In this document: positions 42,350-51,135 of the stretch, piece by piece | Layout: each line of letters begins with the position of its first letter | Position numbering within the stretch: the stretch's first letter is position 1 | Source of the DNA: Phyllobacterium sp. YR531 | GTDB taxonomy: Bacteria > Pseudomonadota > Alphaproteobacteria > Rhizobiales > Rhizobiaceae | Assembly: GCF_000282595.1 (NCBI RefSeq) | Contig: NZ_AKIZ01000022.1 | Location: 186,001-250,000 of the forward strand | DNA length: 64,000 nt | Reading direction: 5' to 3' | Program-made: the position numbers and the translations under genes | Notes under the pieces: model-generated | What the model was told of the DNA's origin: nothing | Database searches by the model: none | The model's input: only the letters and a program-made list of their open reading frames with translations

Positions 42350-44296
42350 TCAGTGCGGTTCAAATAGTTTGGAATATTGGCCAGTTTTAACAGCCATTTC
42401 TCCCAACAACCATGAACCCGGAATGCTCAAATGTCCAGTATCAAAGTATAACGGTGTCGTCCCATTATAGGGCGAACATATTTTGCCGTTACAAAGCAAA
42501 GCATTGAAGTCGGTATATTCAACGTTTGGAATGCTCTCAGCGATCATTTTGACTTTCTCATTGTAGATCGTCGTTCCGGGATTTGTTATTACAGAAACGG
42601 CAATACAGTCGGTGCCGAGCTTCAAGGCTCGTTCACGACAACGCCGATCATATCCTGGAAACCGGACTGCTTGACCCAGTACCGTTACCTTTTTTCCTCG
42701 GGCTGACAAAGACTGAAGCGTCTCTTTGATTTGCGCTTGAAAGTCTGGAGAAAAATTATCGTACTGTGCCCAAGATGAGGCAATTATGATGTGGTCATAT
42801 TTATCAAGTAACGGTTTGACTATTTCTGACGATATCTTGCAGGTACGCTTGAAAAAATCATTTGCAAACCTTGATGGATCATTGATGAGCGGTGGACATG
42901 CGGAGTGTTCTATATTCCTGAATGAAACACCTTTGCTTTTGGCAAGGGCACCCAAAACCCCGACATAATGAGCAGCATTGGAGTCTCCCCAGAGCAGTAT
43001 TTTGGGCTTGGCTGGTCCGTTGATTACGCACCTTACGTCATTTAAATCCTGAGGGCGCAATTGAGAACGCTGGCAGACATAATCATACTCGTTTGCAGGT
43101 TTGCTCTCTTCCGCAAGCCGAGCAAGGTTTGTCGCGTAGTTGGCCGGTGAAAAGAGCGGAATAATGCCTTTGAAAGCGATAATCACTAAACAGCCCGCAG
43201 TTAAAATGACCGCCGGTATCGCAAAAAACCGTCCAAAAACCTTTTGGAATGAATCACTGGAGTGTCGAAATGGGGTTTCAATTGTGAAGTATGAGATTGT
43301 TGACAGAACAATCATGGCTACGAATGCCAAAGTGGCGCTCAAAAAATCTAGTTCTATATAGCTGTAGCGCATGAACGCTAAAACTGGCCAATGCCAAAGG
43401 TACAGAGAATAAGAAATATTACCGATCCATCTTGCCGGCGTTATAGAGAACGCATCGGCCAAGAGGTTTTTTCTGGACCCCGATAAAATTATCAGAAATG
43501 CGCCTAGCGTGACGGGAACCGCATTAAGCCCTGGGAAGGCGGTATTGCCGTCAAGTAACCACGCGCTTCCCGCAACAAGGCTCAAGCCCACTAGGCCAAT
43601 TATCAGAAACATTGAGTGCGATAAGCGGTTGATCAAAGTGGACTGCAATACGAACACTGCAGCACCACCAGCTGCTAACTGAAACATTCTGGATGGAAGC
43701 ATATAGTAAGCAAAGGAGAATTCTCCGTGAGCCAGAAGAATTTGCCCAATACCAATGCTGGCGACGATCAAAAGAACCAAACCGGGAATGATGGATCGGG
43801 GCCACTTCACCAAGGCGAGCAGTAAAGCTGGCCAAATAAAGTAAAACTGCTCTTCCACACCAAGCGACCACAAATGAAGTAGCGGTGTCAGGCGGCTATC
43901 ACTGGCGAAGTAGCTGGTGTCCAAAAAATACGTGAAGTAGATATTTGCAGCAGAAAACGCAGAAAATAACGTAGACCACGATAGCGACGTCAGATCGTCG
44001 GGTAGAAGGATTAGTGTGCCAGCAACCAACGTCACCGATGTTACGAAGAACATGACAGGAAGAATTCTTCTTATTCTGCGGCGATAAAATTCGATGTAGC
44101 TGAACGTTCCTCCAGCTAGATCTTTAAGTATTCTTTGCGTGATAACGAACCCGGATATGACAAAGAATATGTCTACTCCGACAAAGCCGCCTGGAATCAA
44201 ATTCTCATTGATATGGAAAATGACCACGAACAATACAGCAAGCGCCCGTAGTCCATCGATATCCTTGCGGTAATACGCCGATGGTTCAGCATTCAT
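42350..44296 (-). CDS. OafA/YrhL-type acyltransferase with SGNH domain
   Basis: A 648-aa membrane acyltransferase. Residues about 10-370 form the acyltransferase-3 domain with about ten transmembrane segments, including YRKDIDGLRALAVLFVVIFH (catalytic His region), FVGVDIFFVISGF and HLWSLGVEEQFYFIWP. The periplasmic C-terminal part is an SGNH domain with LLWGDSNAAHYVG (nucleophile Ser) near 425 and DTGHLSIPGS (Asp and His) near 625. Such proteins O-acetylate lipopolysaccharide, capsule or Nod-type glycans. As last gene of the polysaccharide locus it probably acetylates that polymer. Confidence 0.88.
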   Translation of the reverse strand: MNAEPSAYYRKDIDGLRALAVLFVVIFHINENLIPGGFVGVDIFFVISGFVITQRILKDLAGGTFSYIEFYRRRIRRILPVMFFVTSVTLVAGTLILLPDDLTSLSWSTLFSAFSAANIYFTYFLDTSYFASDSRLTPLLHLWSLGVEEQFYFIWPALLLALVKWPRSIIPGLVLLIVASIGIGQILLAHGEFSFAYYMLPSRMFQLAAGGAAVFVLQSTLINRLSHSMFLIIGLVGLSLVAGSAWLLDGNTAFPGLNAVPVTLGAFLIILSGSRKNLLADAFSITPARWIGNISYSLYLWHWPVLAFMRYSYIELDFLSATLAFVAMIVLSTISYFTIETPFRHSSDSFQKVFGRFFAIPAVILTAGCLVIIAFKGIIPLFSPANYATNLARLAEESKPANEYDYVCQRSQLRPQDLNDVRCVINGPAKPKILLWGDSNAAHYVGVLGALAKSKGVSFRNIEHSACPPLINDPSRFANDFFKRTCKISSEIVKPLLDKYDHIIIASSWAQYDNFSPDFQAQIKETLQSLSARGKKVTVLGQAVRFPGYDRRCRERALKLGTDCIAVSVITNPGTTIYNEKVKMIAESIPNVEYTDFNALLCNGKICSPYNGTTPLYFDTGHLSIPGSWLLGEMAVKTGQYSKLFEPH

Positions 44297-44364
44297 ATCG
44301 ATAATACTCTATGATCAAGCAGGCGGTGCATAAGAAAAGCGGCACCTAAAATCGGAATGAGTGG

Positions 44365-45066
44365 TCACATTTTTTCGCATGCAAAGGAAAATTGACCGCA
44401 GTACATCAGCTTTCGAAAGTTGATGAGATCAACTGAAAGACCCTCTTGTTTCGCTTGATTCTCAATTTCAATATTGATTGGCGACTCTTCTGCGAACCAT
44501 TTGTTGTATTCGGGGGCATTTTTATTGAGGGATCTTTGAATTAGCGTGATCCCATCGATTGCCGGACGCACTTCAATCATATTCAACCCGGCATCGCTGC
44601 ATATAGTCTTGAAACCATACACCGTATAATTCCATACACTGTAGCTGTGATACGGTTCCAGCTGTGACGTCTGCGCGATAAACAGTCCCTCAGGTGTCAG
44701 TACCCGGCAAATTTCCTTGAGAACTTTCTCGGGATGGCGAACATGTTCAAAAACCTGATTGCTGAAAACCAGATCAAAATGATTGTCAGGGAAAGGCAGC
44801 GTGACCCCATCATAGGTCACAAACTGCGGGCCACTCCTGTTGCGGCTGGCAACCTCAGGGCTGATTTCTATATCAACGCCGGTCCAACTGGCGGCAGGGG
44901 CTTTGCTTGAAAAAACGTCAATCGAATTTCCTGCACCACAGCCGAAGTCCAGAATTGTCTTTGGCCAATGTGCACGCTGTTGGTTGTAGGTATCGAAAAT
45001 TTGTATGGCACGTGTCTGGCGACAATGGTCGCGAGGAATACAGTCTTTGAGAAAGTTATATACCAT
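44365..45066 (-). CDS. SAM-dependent methyltransferase (class I)
   Basis: A 233-aa Rossmann-fold methyltransferase. Motif I is ILDFGCGAGNSIDVF near residue 38, acidic motif II WTGVDIE, then VTYDGVTLPFPDNHFDLVFSNQVFEHV, a typical ubiE/SAM-11 stretch. It would methylate a small molecule or a sugar on the growing polymer in the cytoplasm. It lies 38 bases after a two-domain glycosyltransferase gene. Acceptor unknown. Confidence 0.85.
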   Translation of the reverse strand: MVYNFLKDCIPRDHCRQTRAIQIFDTYNQQRAHWPKTILDFGCGAGNSIDVFSSKAPAASWTGVDIEISPEVASRNRSGPQFVTYDGVTLPFPDNHFDLVFSNQVFEHVRHPEKVLKEICRVLTPEGLFIAQTSQLEPYHSYSVWNYTVYGFKTICSDAGLNMIEVRPAIDGITLIQRSLNKNAPEYNKWFAEESPINIEIENQAKQEGLSVDLINFRKLMYCGQFSFACEKM

Positions 45067-45104
45067 TGATGATCCGTGTTTCGACTGCCGGTGTTAATCA
45101 GGAA

Positions 45105-47348
45105 CTAGTAGGCGGACATTTTTCTTTTGGCTTCTGCGACCATATCCTGACTGCACCAGTCTTGTAATATTTCATAGTGCTTCTTGGTAAGTGTTCGCCA
45201 ATCCAATTCGAGAGCAAGTTCTCTGCGCTTCTCACTCGCTTGGACATCCGAAGAATTTATTGAATCGTTGATGGCATTAACCCACTCTTCGCTTGAAGCA
45301 GCATTTCGAAGCACGGGGGACTCAATACTAACCGCGTCCATCGGTGAGGAAATTACAGGCTTTCCTGTCGCGAAATACTCCCACAGTTTGAGCGGGTTTA
45401 CAGCGTGCATCGCGTCATTCACGACAAAAGGAATGACCAGTGCATCGTAACGATTGACTGCGGCCGCTCCAAACTCTCGATTAACGCGGCCAGTGAAGAT
45501 CGTGTTGGGAAGGTTTTCCAATCTTGATACCGCTGTCTGTATATGGGTAAGACGTGCGCGTTCAATCTGACCGTGGAAATAGAAATCTATTTCCGGCAAT
45601 TGAGCGCAAACCTCAGCCATTAGCTGCCAATCAAAAAAATCACTAAGATTGCCTAGATACCCGACAGATTTTCTCAGATTGTTGCCGGTTGGTTCATTAA
45701 CTCGCCATTTGTCAAACGCGTCGAAATTTACACCGTTGCTGACGAGGCTATATGATCGGCAATGCTTCTGTTTTCGATCAAGCAGCGGTTCAGATGTAAA
45801 GAAAACGTGGCGGGCATTGGCCAGCGTTTGGGGCTCTAGCTGAATCATCGCGGGTATCAGCGCACCGCTGGAAAAATCTCGCGTATATTCGTCATAGACT
45901 TCATAAATGTATTCCGCCGTCGCGGGGAGATTCTTCACTTGATCTGGTTTGTATATCCAGTGAAGCACATTTGAATTATTGCCAAAAATTGCTTTAACCG
46001 CCGCCTCTGATATATCCGCGATGGACCCGCCTTTACGGAGAACATCTGCGACTTTAACTCCCTCGGGGAAACCGCCCGTCAGAAGCCGCATTCTGTAACT
46101 GTTGTCTGTAAGTTGAATAGGCGACAGCGCTGCGAATTGCTCTAACTCTTCTTGAGGGCAGATTCCCCGCTCAAGCAATGTCTTGAAGTGATTGCCATGT
46201 TCGATAATGAGAAAATCGCAGGTTTCTTTTGCATTCGCTGCAAAGGCCTCAATCATCTCTCGGCGATGAAACATATCCCATGAATCAATGCACCAAAAAA
46301 CAACGACATTTCGCACGCTCGTTGCCTTATGCGCAATCGACTTAGTTTTGGGCAGAAAGAGTTCGGTCCATTTATTTACAACGACGTCAACATCATATCT
46401 TCCGTGAATGAGAGCTTTTCCCTGTTGTGACAGCTTTGAATGCATGGAAGAGCGCCGCAGCCTGTCGATGTAAGCGGCAGCTTCTGCTGCGTTCTCAACA
46501 ACAGGTACTGTCGGGTAAATTTCCTTTGCCCCATCCCACGACCAGATCACGGGCGCTGATCCGGACGACATTCCCTCTGCAACAGCCATATGAAAGCTTT
46601 CAAAATCAGACGGAGACAGGATGAAACCGATTTTTTCCAGCCAGCTTTGGACATCGTTTCCTTGCGGATCAAAGACGACGCGATGCCGAAGTGGGGATGA
46701 GTTTATCTTTTCGTAAACGTCGCTGTAGAACTCTCGCTCTTTGGTACGGGCCCACAGCCATTCAATATTTTGAGGTTGTTTGCCTTTGACGTGTAATGAA
46801 TATCTGTCGTCAATCTCCGACAAGATCTCAAGTGTTTCAAATGCCAGATCCAATCGTTTGCGGCTTGGGGCCGAACCTATTAGTCCAAGATTGAACTCAG
46901 CGCCACCCCGTTTGTTCTTGTCATATTTTTTCTGATCTACAAAATTTCCTATGACCATGGTTTTTAAAGGAGGGATGGCGAACTTGCGAATGCACTCCTG
47001 TCGGATGTGTTCTCCAACAAAAACAACCATGTCCACATTGTCGTAGTCAATTTTCGACGGATATTCGGTATCTCGTTCTTGCAGATGAAATCTTATTACC
47101 AAGCGCTGATCAGGTCTTTTATGCTCTGCGCAAAATACAGCATTTCCGAGCGACCATTCCGCAAGAATGATATCAGCCCATTTCATCAATTCGAGAGTCT
47201 GGCGTTCATCATGCGAATTGTGGCCTGGCCAATAATCCTCGCGGAACTCGAATTGCCCGGTTTTCTCAAGATCAGCCTGTAGCGGGTGCCAAAATTTCTG
47301 ATCGTGTCCGGCTACCAGCACGCGATATTTCTTGCTGCCATTTTGCAT
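45105..47348 (-). CDS. Two-domain glycosyltransferase (GT-B/GT-B)
   Basis: A 747-aa cytoplasmic protein with two GT-B units. The first (residues about 1-330) starts RVLVAGHDQKFWHPLQADLE and has AEWSLGNAVFCAEHKRPDQR and DFESFHMAVAEGMSSG, the donor-binding region of GT4 enzymes; it is plainly homologous to the C-terminal half of the protein at 51136. The second (about 345-735) has SYSLVSNGVNFDAFDKW and MHAVNPLKLWEYFATGKPVISS, similar to the single-domain enzyme at 55038. It may add two sugars or polymerise a disaccharide unit. Donors and linkage unknown. It follows the 981-aa gene by 13 bases. Confidence 0.85.
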   Translation of the reverse strand: MQNGSKKYRVLVAGHDQKFWHPLQADLEKTGQFEFREDYWPGHNSHDERQTLELMKWADIILAEWSLGNAVFCAEHKRPDQRLVIRFHLQERDTEYPSKIDYDNVDMVVFVGEHIRQECIRKFAIPPLKTMVIGNFVDQKKYDKNKRGGAEFNLGLIGSAPSRKRLDLAFETLEILSEIDDRYSLHVKGKQPQNIEWLWARTKEREFYSDVYEKINSSPLRHRVVFDPQGNDVQSWLEKIGFILSPSDFESFHMAVAEGMSSGSAPVIWSWDGAKEIYPTVPVVENAAEAAAYIDRLRRSSMHSKLSQQGKALIHGRYDVDVVVNKWTELFLPKTKSIAHKATSVRNVVVFWCIDSWDMFHRREMIEAFAANAKETCDFLIIEHGNHFKTLLERGICPQEELEQFAALSPIQLTDNSYRMRLLTGGFPEGVKVADVLRKGGSIADISEAAVKAIFGNNSNVLHWIYKPDQVKNLPATAEYIYEVYDEYTRDFSSGALIPAMIQLEPQTLANARHVFFTSEPLLDRKQKHCRSYSLVSNGVNFDAFDKWRVNEPTGNNLRKSVGYLGNLSDFFDWQLMAEVCAQLPEIDFYFHGQIERARLTHIQTAVSRLENLPNTIFTGRVNREFGAAAVNRYDALVIPFVVNDAMHAVNPLKLWEYFATGKPVISSPMDAVSIESPVLRNAASSEEWVNAINDSINSSDVQASEKRRELALELDWRTLTKKHYEILQDWCSQDMVAEAKRKMSAY

Positions 47349-47361
47349 TATATTGGATCTC

Positions 47362-50307
47362 TCAAATAAACTCGCGAGATATCAGGCTCTCAAGCTTGTC
47401 TTTATGGATTGACCATCCATCGCGAATAAAGTTTGCTGAATCAATAGCAAAGCTTTGGTACCCGGACTTTAACATGACATCTGTCATGACAGTTGCGTTT
47501 AGTTCGGCAAATTCTAATTGCTTGCTGAAAAGAAGCTCAGATGGAAGCATCCACGCATCGGATTCCAAAGATACATTATAGCTATAACTATCTTCGGATG
47601 ATTGCGGTTTTCCAATCAGGGAAGGTTCCACATAGTACGTGGCAAGATAAAGATCCTGAAGATAATGCGGTCCGCAAATACCGGTTGCCGGGACCGACAA
47701 GAGGTGGGTGTGATGGTTCTCTGCCACCAGTTGCGCAAGCCGTTTCCAGATGTTGGGTTCGTCGCGTATTATCGTGGTGTCGTTTTTGCTCTCTGTCGCA
47801 ATGTCATTTGAAAGCGAGAAAATCACCAGTCTTTTCTTACCCGAAGAAAATTGCTGTTTGGCGAAGTTCGTCTGAATTCGATCTGCTTCATTTTGATTTG
47901 AAGCAATACCAAACGCTAATATATCGGGCTGCTCGATCACTTTTGATTGGACACCGATTGCGTCAAGAATCGACTGGCTCCGATGGCTGGACGTGTGTTT
48001 GGATAGCGCCACACGAATGCCTTGTATGCTTCGGCGTCTCCATTCATTGGAGTCTGTCAGAAGGGTTTTGATTGCCTCGTTGCCTTCTTCCTTGGATTTT
48101 ACCAGCCACACCAGATCGCCGAACATTTCTGCGATGCCGACCGATGGAGTGCTTACGATTGGAGTGCCGGTCGCAAGCAGTTCAAAAACGCGACGCGAGA
48201 ACATCGTTCGCGAATCGACCACTGAATTCACATTCAGAAAGACGCTGTATTTTCCGTATGCTTGGCACATTTCGTCGTAGGGGAGGGATCCGCGTATATT
48301 GGCGCGAAAACGCTCCGGGAATGCGAAATCAGGAGACGTTGCCCCTGCACGGTCGTAGATATCCAGATCGAAATTTTGCGCAGCATCAAGCAGATCTTCC
48401 TGCTCTCTTCTACGATCGGCGAAGCGATTGGCATAATAGCTTCCGGCAAACGCGACGCGGCCGTTTCGTTTTGCTGACCCTTTTGGATTATGCAGTGTTG
48501 GCTCACAGGCGAACGGCAGGACGGAAACAGACTTCACCCCGAGTTCTTTGTATTTCTCAGTGGCTTCCACAGCGGTGGTTAGCACTACGTCGAAGTTTTT
48601 TGCCGCCGATTTGAAGTTCTCGAAATGAACAGGATCTTCTTTGTTCCAGAACACTGTAGGCAATCCGCGGCTTTTGAAGCCAGCAACCATTTCGGCAAAC
48701 TCATTTCCCGGAGGATTTGCGTAATGGGCAACACGGTATTGCCAGCTACCCTCGTTCCCCTGCCATGACGATTCAGCAAGCAAAAATGAGGGCTTGTCTC
48801 TTTCGAGCAAGGCTTCCCAGTTATCGGGCCTCGGCTCTACCAAATTGAATGAAGGAGCAAAACAACTCCTGCTGAATTTATCCAGAACGGACATGGCTGT
48901 GACGCGCGCGTGAGTGGGCGGCAATGGCCAACCAAGAGCCGCGATATCTACCTCAACCTCTCTGACTACAGGGCCTGATGACGTTGAAGAAGACTTTTGA
49001 TTGGGAGCTGACAATGCGCCCACAGACGGCTTTTTCGAGGCATTGAGCGCCGAAGGCTTCGTGCGGTTTCTTCTTCTAGCGACTGCCTTGGCAATTTCTT
49101 TTGGGAGGCGAAGCAAGCCTGCCGGACTACGGGCTTTAACGATAGCCTGGCCCAATGAAAAGGAGAAAGACTCTTCCAGTGCGCTGCTATGCTGTTTCAG
49201 GTCGCGCAATTGGCGCTCCAGGGTTTCCTGCAGCGCTTTCGCTTTGGCCCGCTCATTTGCCAGAGTTTTCTCTAATGCGCCCTTTTGCGATGTGATCTGT
49301 TCGAGCGCGTCGCGTGTAGTGTCTATGCGTTCGGCAAGTTCAGTGTTTTCTTCAATGGTTTTTTTGAGCGAACTGTCGAAAACTGCATTGGAGCGTTCAA
49401 GGCTCTGTTTCTCAGTGGTTGTTTGTTTCAATAAAGCGTTGAGGTCTGCAACGATCACGTCACGTTCATGCTCGAGCTGAGCGCGGTTTTTCGTGATCTC
49501 CTCCTGCTTTTTCTTGATCTCTTCCTGCAAAATGGCAGCAGATTGTGCCTTCAGATCATGGATCTGCTGGTTTAACTTGCTCACATTACCGTTAAGCACA
49601 TTGATCTGATCGACCAATTTACGTTCGATTGAAAAGAATGCCTTCTCGCTCTCCCGAGTTTGATTGGCATCGAGAGCAAGTCCATTGGCGCTTGCTTTGC
49701 CCTGCCTCTTCACGCCAACGATGCCAAGCCATTTTCCAAAGAACTTGATTTCGACGACGTCAAAATACTTGGCGATAAGCTCGAACGGTCCCGTCAGATA
49801 GAATGTCTGCTTGTGGTCGTGAAAATCATTAATTCCGAACGGAACGGAGACAACGATTCTACCGCTATCGGTCAGTAAGTGAGCTGCCCGGGCGATAAAC
49901 TGATCCGGGTGGATCAGATGTTCCAATACCTCTCCCAAAACAACGGTTTCGAAAGGCGCGTCAAATTCAAGGGTGAGAAAGTCGGCGCAGATGAACTTTA
50001 CATTCTTCTGCACAGCAGCCGATTCTGTTTTGAGGAAGCTGTTGGCCTGTTTGATCGAGACCTGATTGACATCAACACCGACGACTGACTTGTTTTCGCG
50101 TCCAAGCAGGATCGGACCTATGCCTTGACTACATCCGACATCAAGAATGCGACTTCCAGATGCATTAGAAGCCAGCCAGTGAACCCTTTCCTTCGTGGAA
50201 CGCATAAAGTCTGGACCCAGTGATCCGTTATACGCTTCGGTAATCCGATCGCTCGTGTCGGGCATGCTGATGCCGCTTTGACCAGCAACTGGTTTTTTTT
50301 CACTCAT
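47362..50307 (-). CDS. Methyltransferase-coiled coil-glycosyltransferase fusion
   Basis: A 981-aa protein with four parts. Residues about 40-205: class I methyltransferase (SRILDVGCSQGIGPILLG, VVLGEVLEHLIHPDQF). Residues about 220-385: long coiled coil (repeated KKKQEEITKNRAQLEHE-type heptads, Gln/Glu/Lys rich). Residues about 460-835: CgeB-like GT-B with PTVFWNKEDPVHFENF, VAFAGSYYANRF and RRVFELLATGTPIVSTPS. Residues about 840-981: a tail of unknown fold. The GT part is paralogous to the 611-aa protein at 53114. Methyl capping linked to a coiled-coil ruler is known in some O-antigen systems (WbdD), so chain-length control is a possible role. ATG 50307 is used; GTG 50322 is possible. Confidence 0.8.
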   Translation of the reverse strand: MSEKKPVAGQSGISMPDTSDRITEAYNGSLGPDFMRSTKERVHWLASNASGSRILDVGCSQGIGPILLGRENKSVVGVDVNQVSIKQANSFLKTESAAVQKNVKFICADFLTLEFDAPFETVVLGEVLEHLIHPDQFIARAAHLLTDSGRIVVSVPFGINDFHDHKQTFYLTGPFELIAKYFDVVEIKFFGKWLGIVGVKRQGKASANGLALDANQTRESEKAFFSIERKLVDQINVLNGNVSKLNQQIHDLKAQSAAILQEEIKKKQEEITKNRAQLEHERDVIVADLNALLKQTTTEKQSLERSNAVFDSSLKKTIEENTELAERIDTTRDALEQITSQKGALEKTLANERAKAKALQETLERQLRDLKQHSSALEESFSFSLGQAIVKARSPAGLLRLPKEIAKAVARRRNRTKPSALNASKKPSVGALSAPNQKSSSTSSGPVVREVEVDIAALGWPLPPTHARVTAMSVLDKFSRSCFAPSFNLVEPRPDNWEALLERDKPSFLLAESSWQGNEGSWQYRVAHYANPPGNEFAEMVAGFKSRGLPTVFWNKEDPVHFENFKSAAKNFDVVLTTAVEATEKYKELGVKSVSVLPFACEPTLHNPKGSAKRNGRVAFAGSYYANRFADRRREQEDLLDAAQNFDLDIYDRAGATSPDFAFPERFRANIRGSLPYDEMCQAYGKYSVFLNVNSVVDSRTMFSRRVFELLATGTPIVSTPSVGIAEMFGDLVWLVKSKEEGNEAIKTLLTDSNEWRRRSIQGIRVALSKHTSSHRSQSILDAIGVQSKVIEQPDILAFGIASNQNEADRIQTNFAKQQFSSGKKRLVIFSLSNDIATESKNDTTIIRDEPNIWKRLAQLVAENHHTHLLSVPATGICGPHYLQDLYLATYYVEPSLIGKPQSSEDSYSYNVSLESDAWMLPSELLFSKQLEFAELNATVMTDVMLKSGYQSFAIDSANFIRDGWSIHKDKLESLISREFI

Positions 50308-50407
50308 GAACTTGGCTCGCACGTAGGATTAACAGAATTGTTGGCTTCAATGGAAAGAATGATCCAAAGGGAATTTTCTTGCAGATAGCTGCTCTCTTCA
50401 CCGGCAC

Positions 50408-51004
50408 TCATGCGGCTGCAGCGCGTGAATCTAGAAAAGCACTTTCCCAAGCTGCATCATCACCGGTCCAGACCGTGTGCGCTGGAAAATGATACAATCT
50501 ACCGATGTGAGGTTGGAATCCCGCGGATGGAAGTTCACTTCCCCAAACATACTTAAATTCAGTTTGAGGATAATGTTTCGATAGTGTTTCGCTTATTTCT
50601 TTTTGCTGACCGGGAAGATTTTCCAGGGGTTCGGAAAAAAAGTGGCGTACCACGAATATCTTTTCCCCGGATGAGAAAATGGCTCTCATACGCTCGGCCC
50701 GACGAAGATACTTCGTTCGCACTGCTTCGATCTGCTCATTGACCAAGTGTATGTCGCGTTCAATGATGCCCTTAAAGTCGTGAGGATAAAAGTTTAATCC
50801 TGTCCCCAAATCTGTGAGATACTTACCCACCTGCGGAAACGCGACACCTTTTCGGAACAGTGTTTCTTCAACGTCCAGCCCCAGGGTTTCCACCAGTTTA
50901 GCGTGTGGGCTAACCACCCAGTCATAGAAAAGGCTTTCTTGTTGCAGGTTGATCCGCTTCAATTGATGCGAAACCACGCATGCGGTACCAATACTCACAA
51001 ACAT
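50408..51004 (-). CDS. DUF1796 papain-like cysteine peptidase-family protein
   Basis: A 198-aa protein matching DUF1796, a family named for predicted papain-like fold: it starts with FVSIGTACVVSHQLKRINLQ and FYDWVVSPHAKLVETL, and has KIFVVRHFFSEPLE near residue 115. The Cys near residue 9 and the His near 118 would be the candidate catalytic pair. The family often lies in surface-glycan gene clusters, as here between two glycosyltransferase genes; its substrate is not known to me. No signal peptide, so cytoplasmic. Confidence 0.75.
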   Translation of the reverse strand: MFVSIGTACVVSHQLKRINLQQESLFYDWVVSPHAKLVETLGLDVEETLFRKGVAFPQVGKYLTDLGTGLNFYPHDFKGIIERDIHLVNEQIEAVRTKYLRRAERMRAIFSSGEKIFVVRHFFSEPLENLPGQQKEISETLSKHYPQTEFKYVWGSELPSAGFQPHIGRLYHFPAHTVWTGDDAAWESAFLDSRAAAA

Positions 51005-51135
51005 GACGGCCTTCTCAAGTCAAAGTTGTATTAAGTTGCATGAGGATCGATAACGCACAAGTTCGCGCGTCGCAAGTTAACTGATATGCTGATGATGCAA
51101 CACGTAGCGGTAAACACGCAACGGAATGAGGATTT

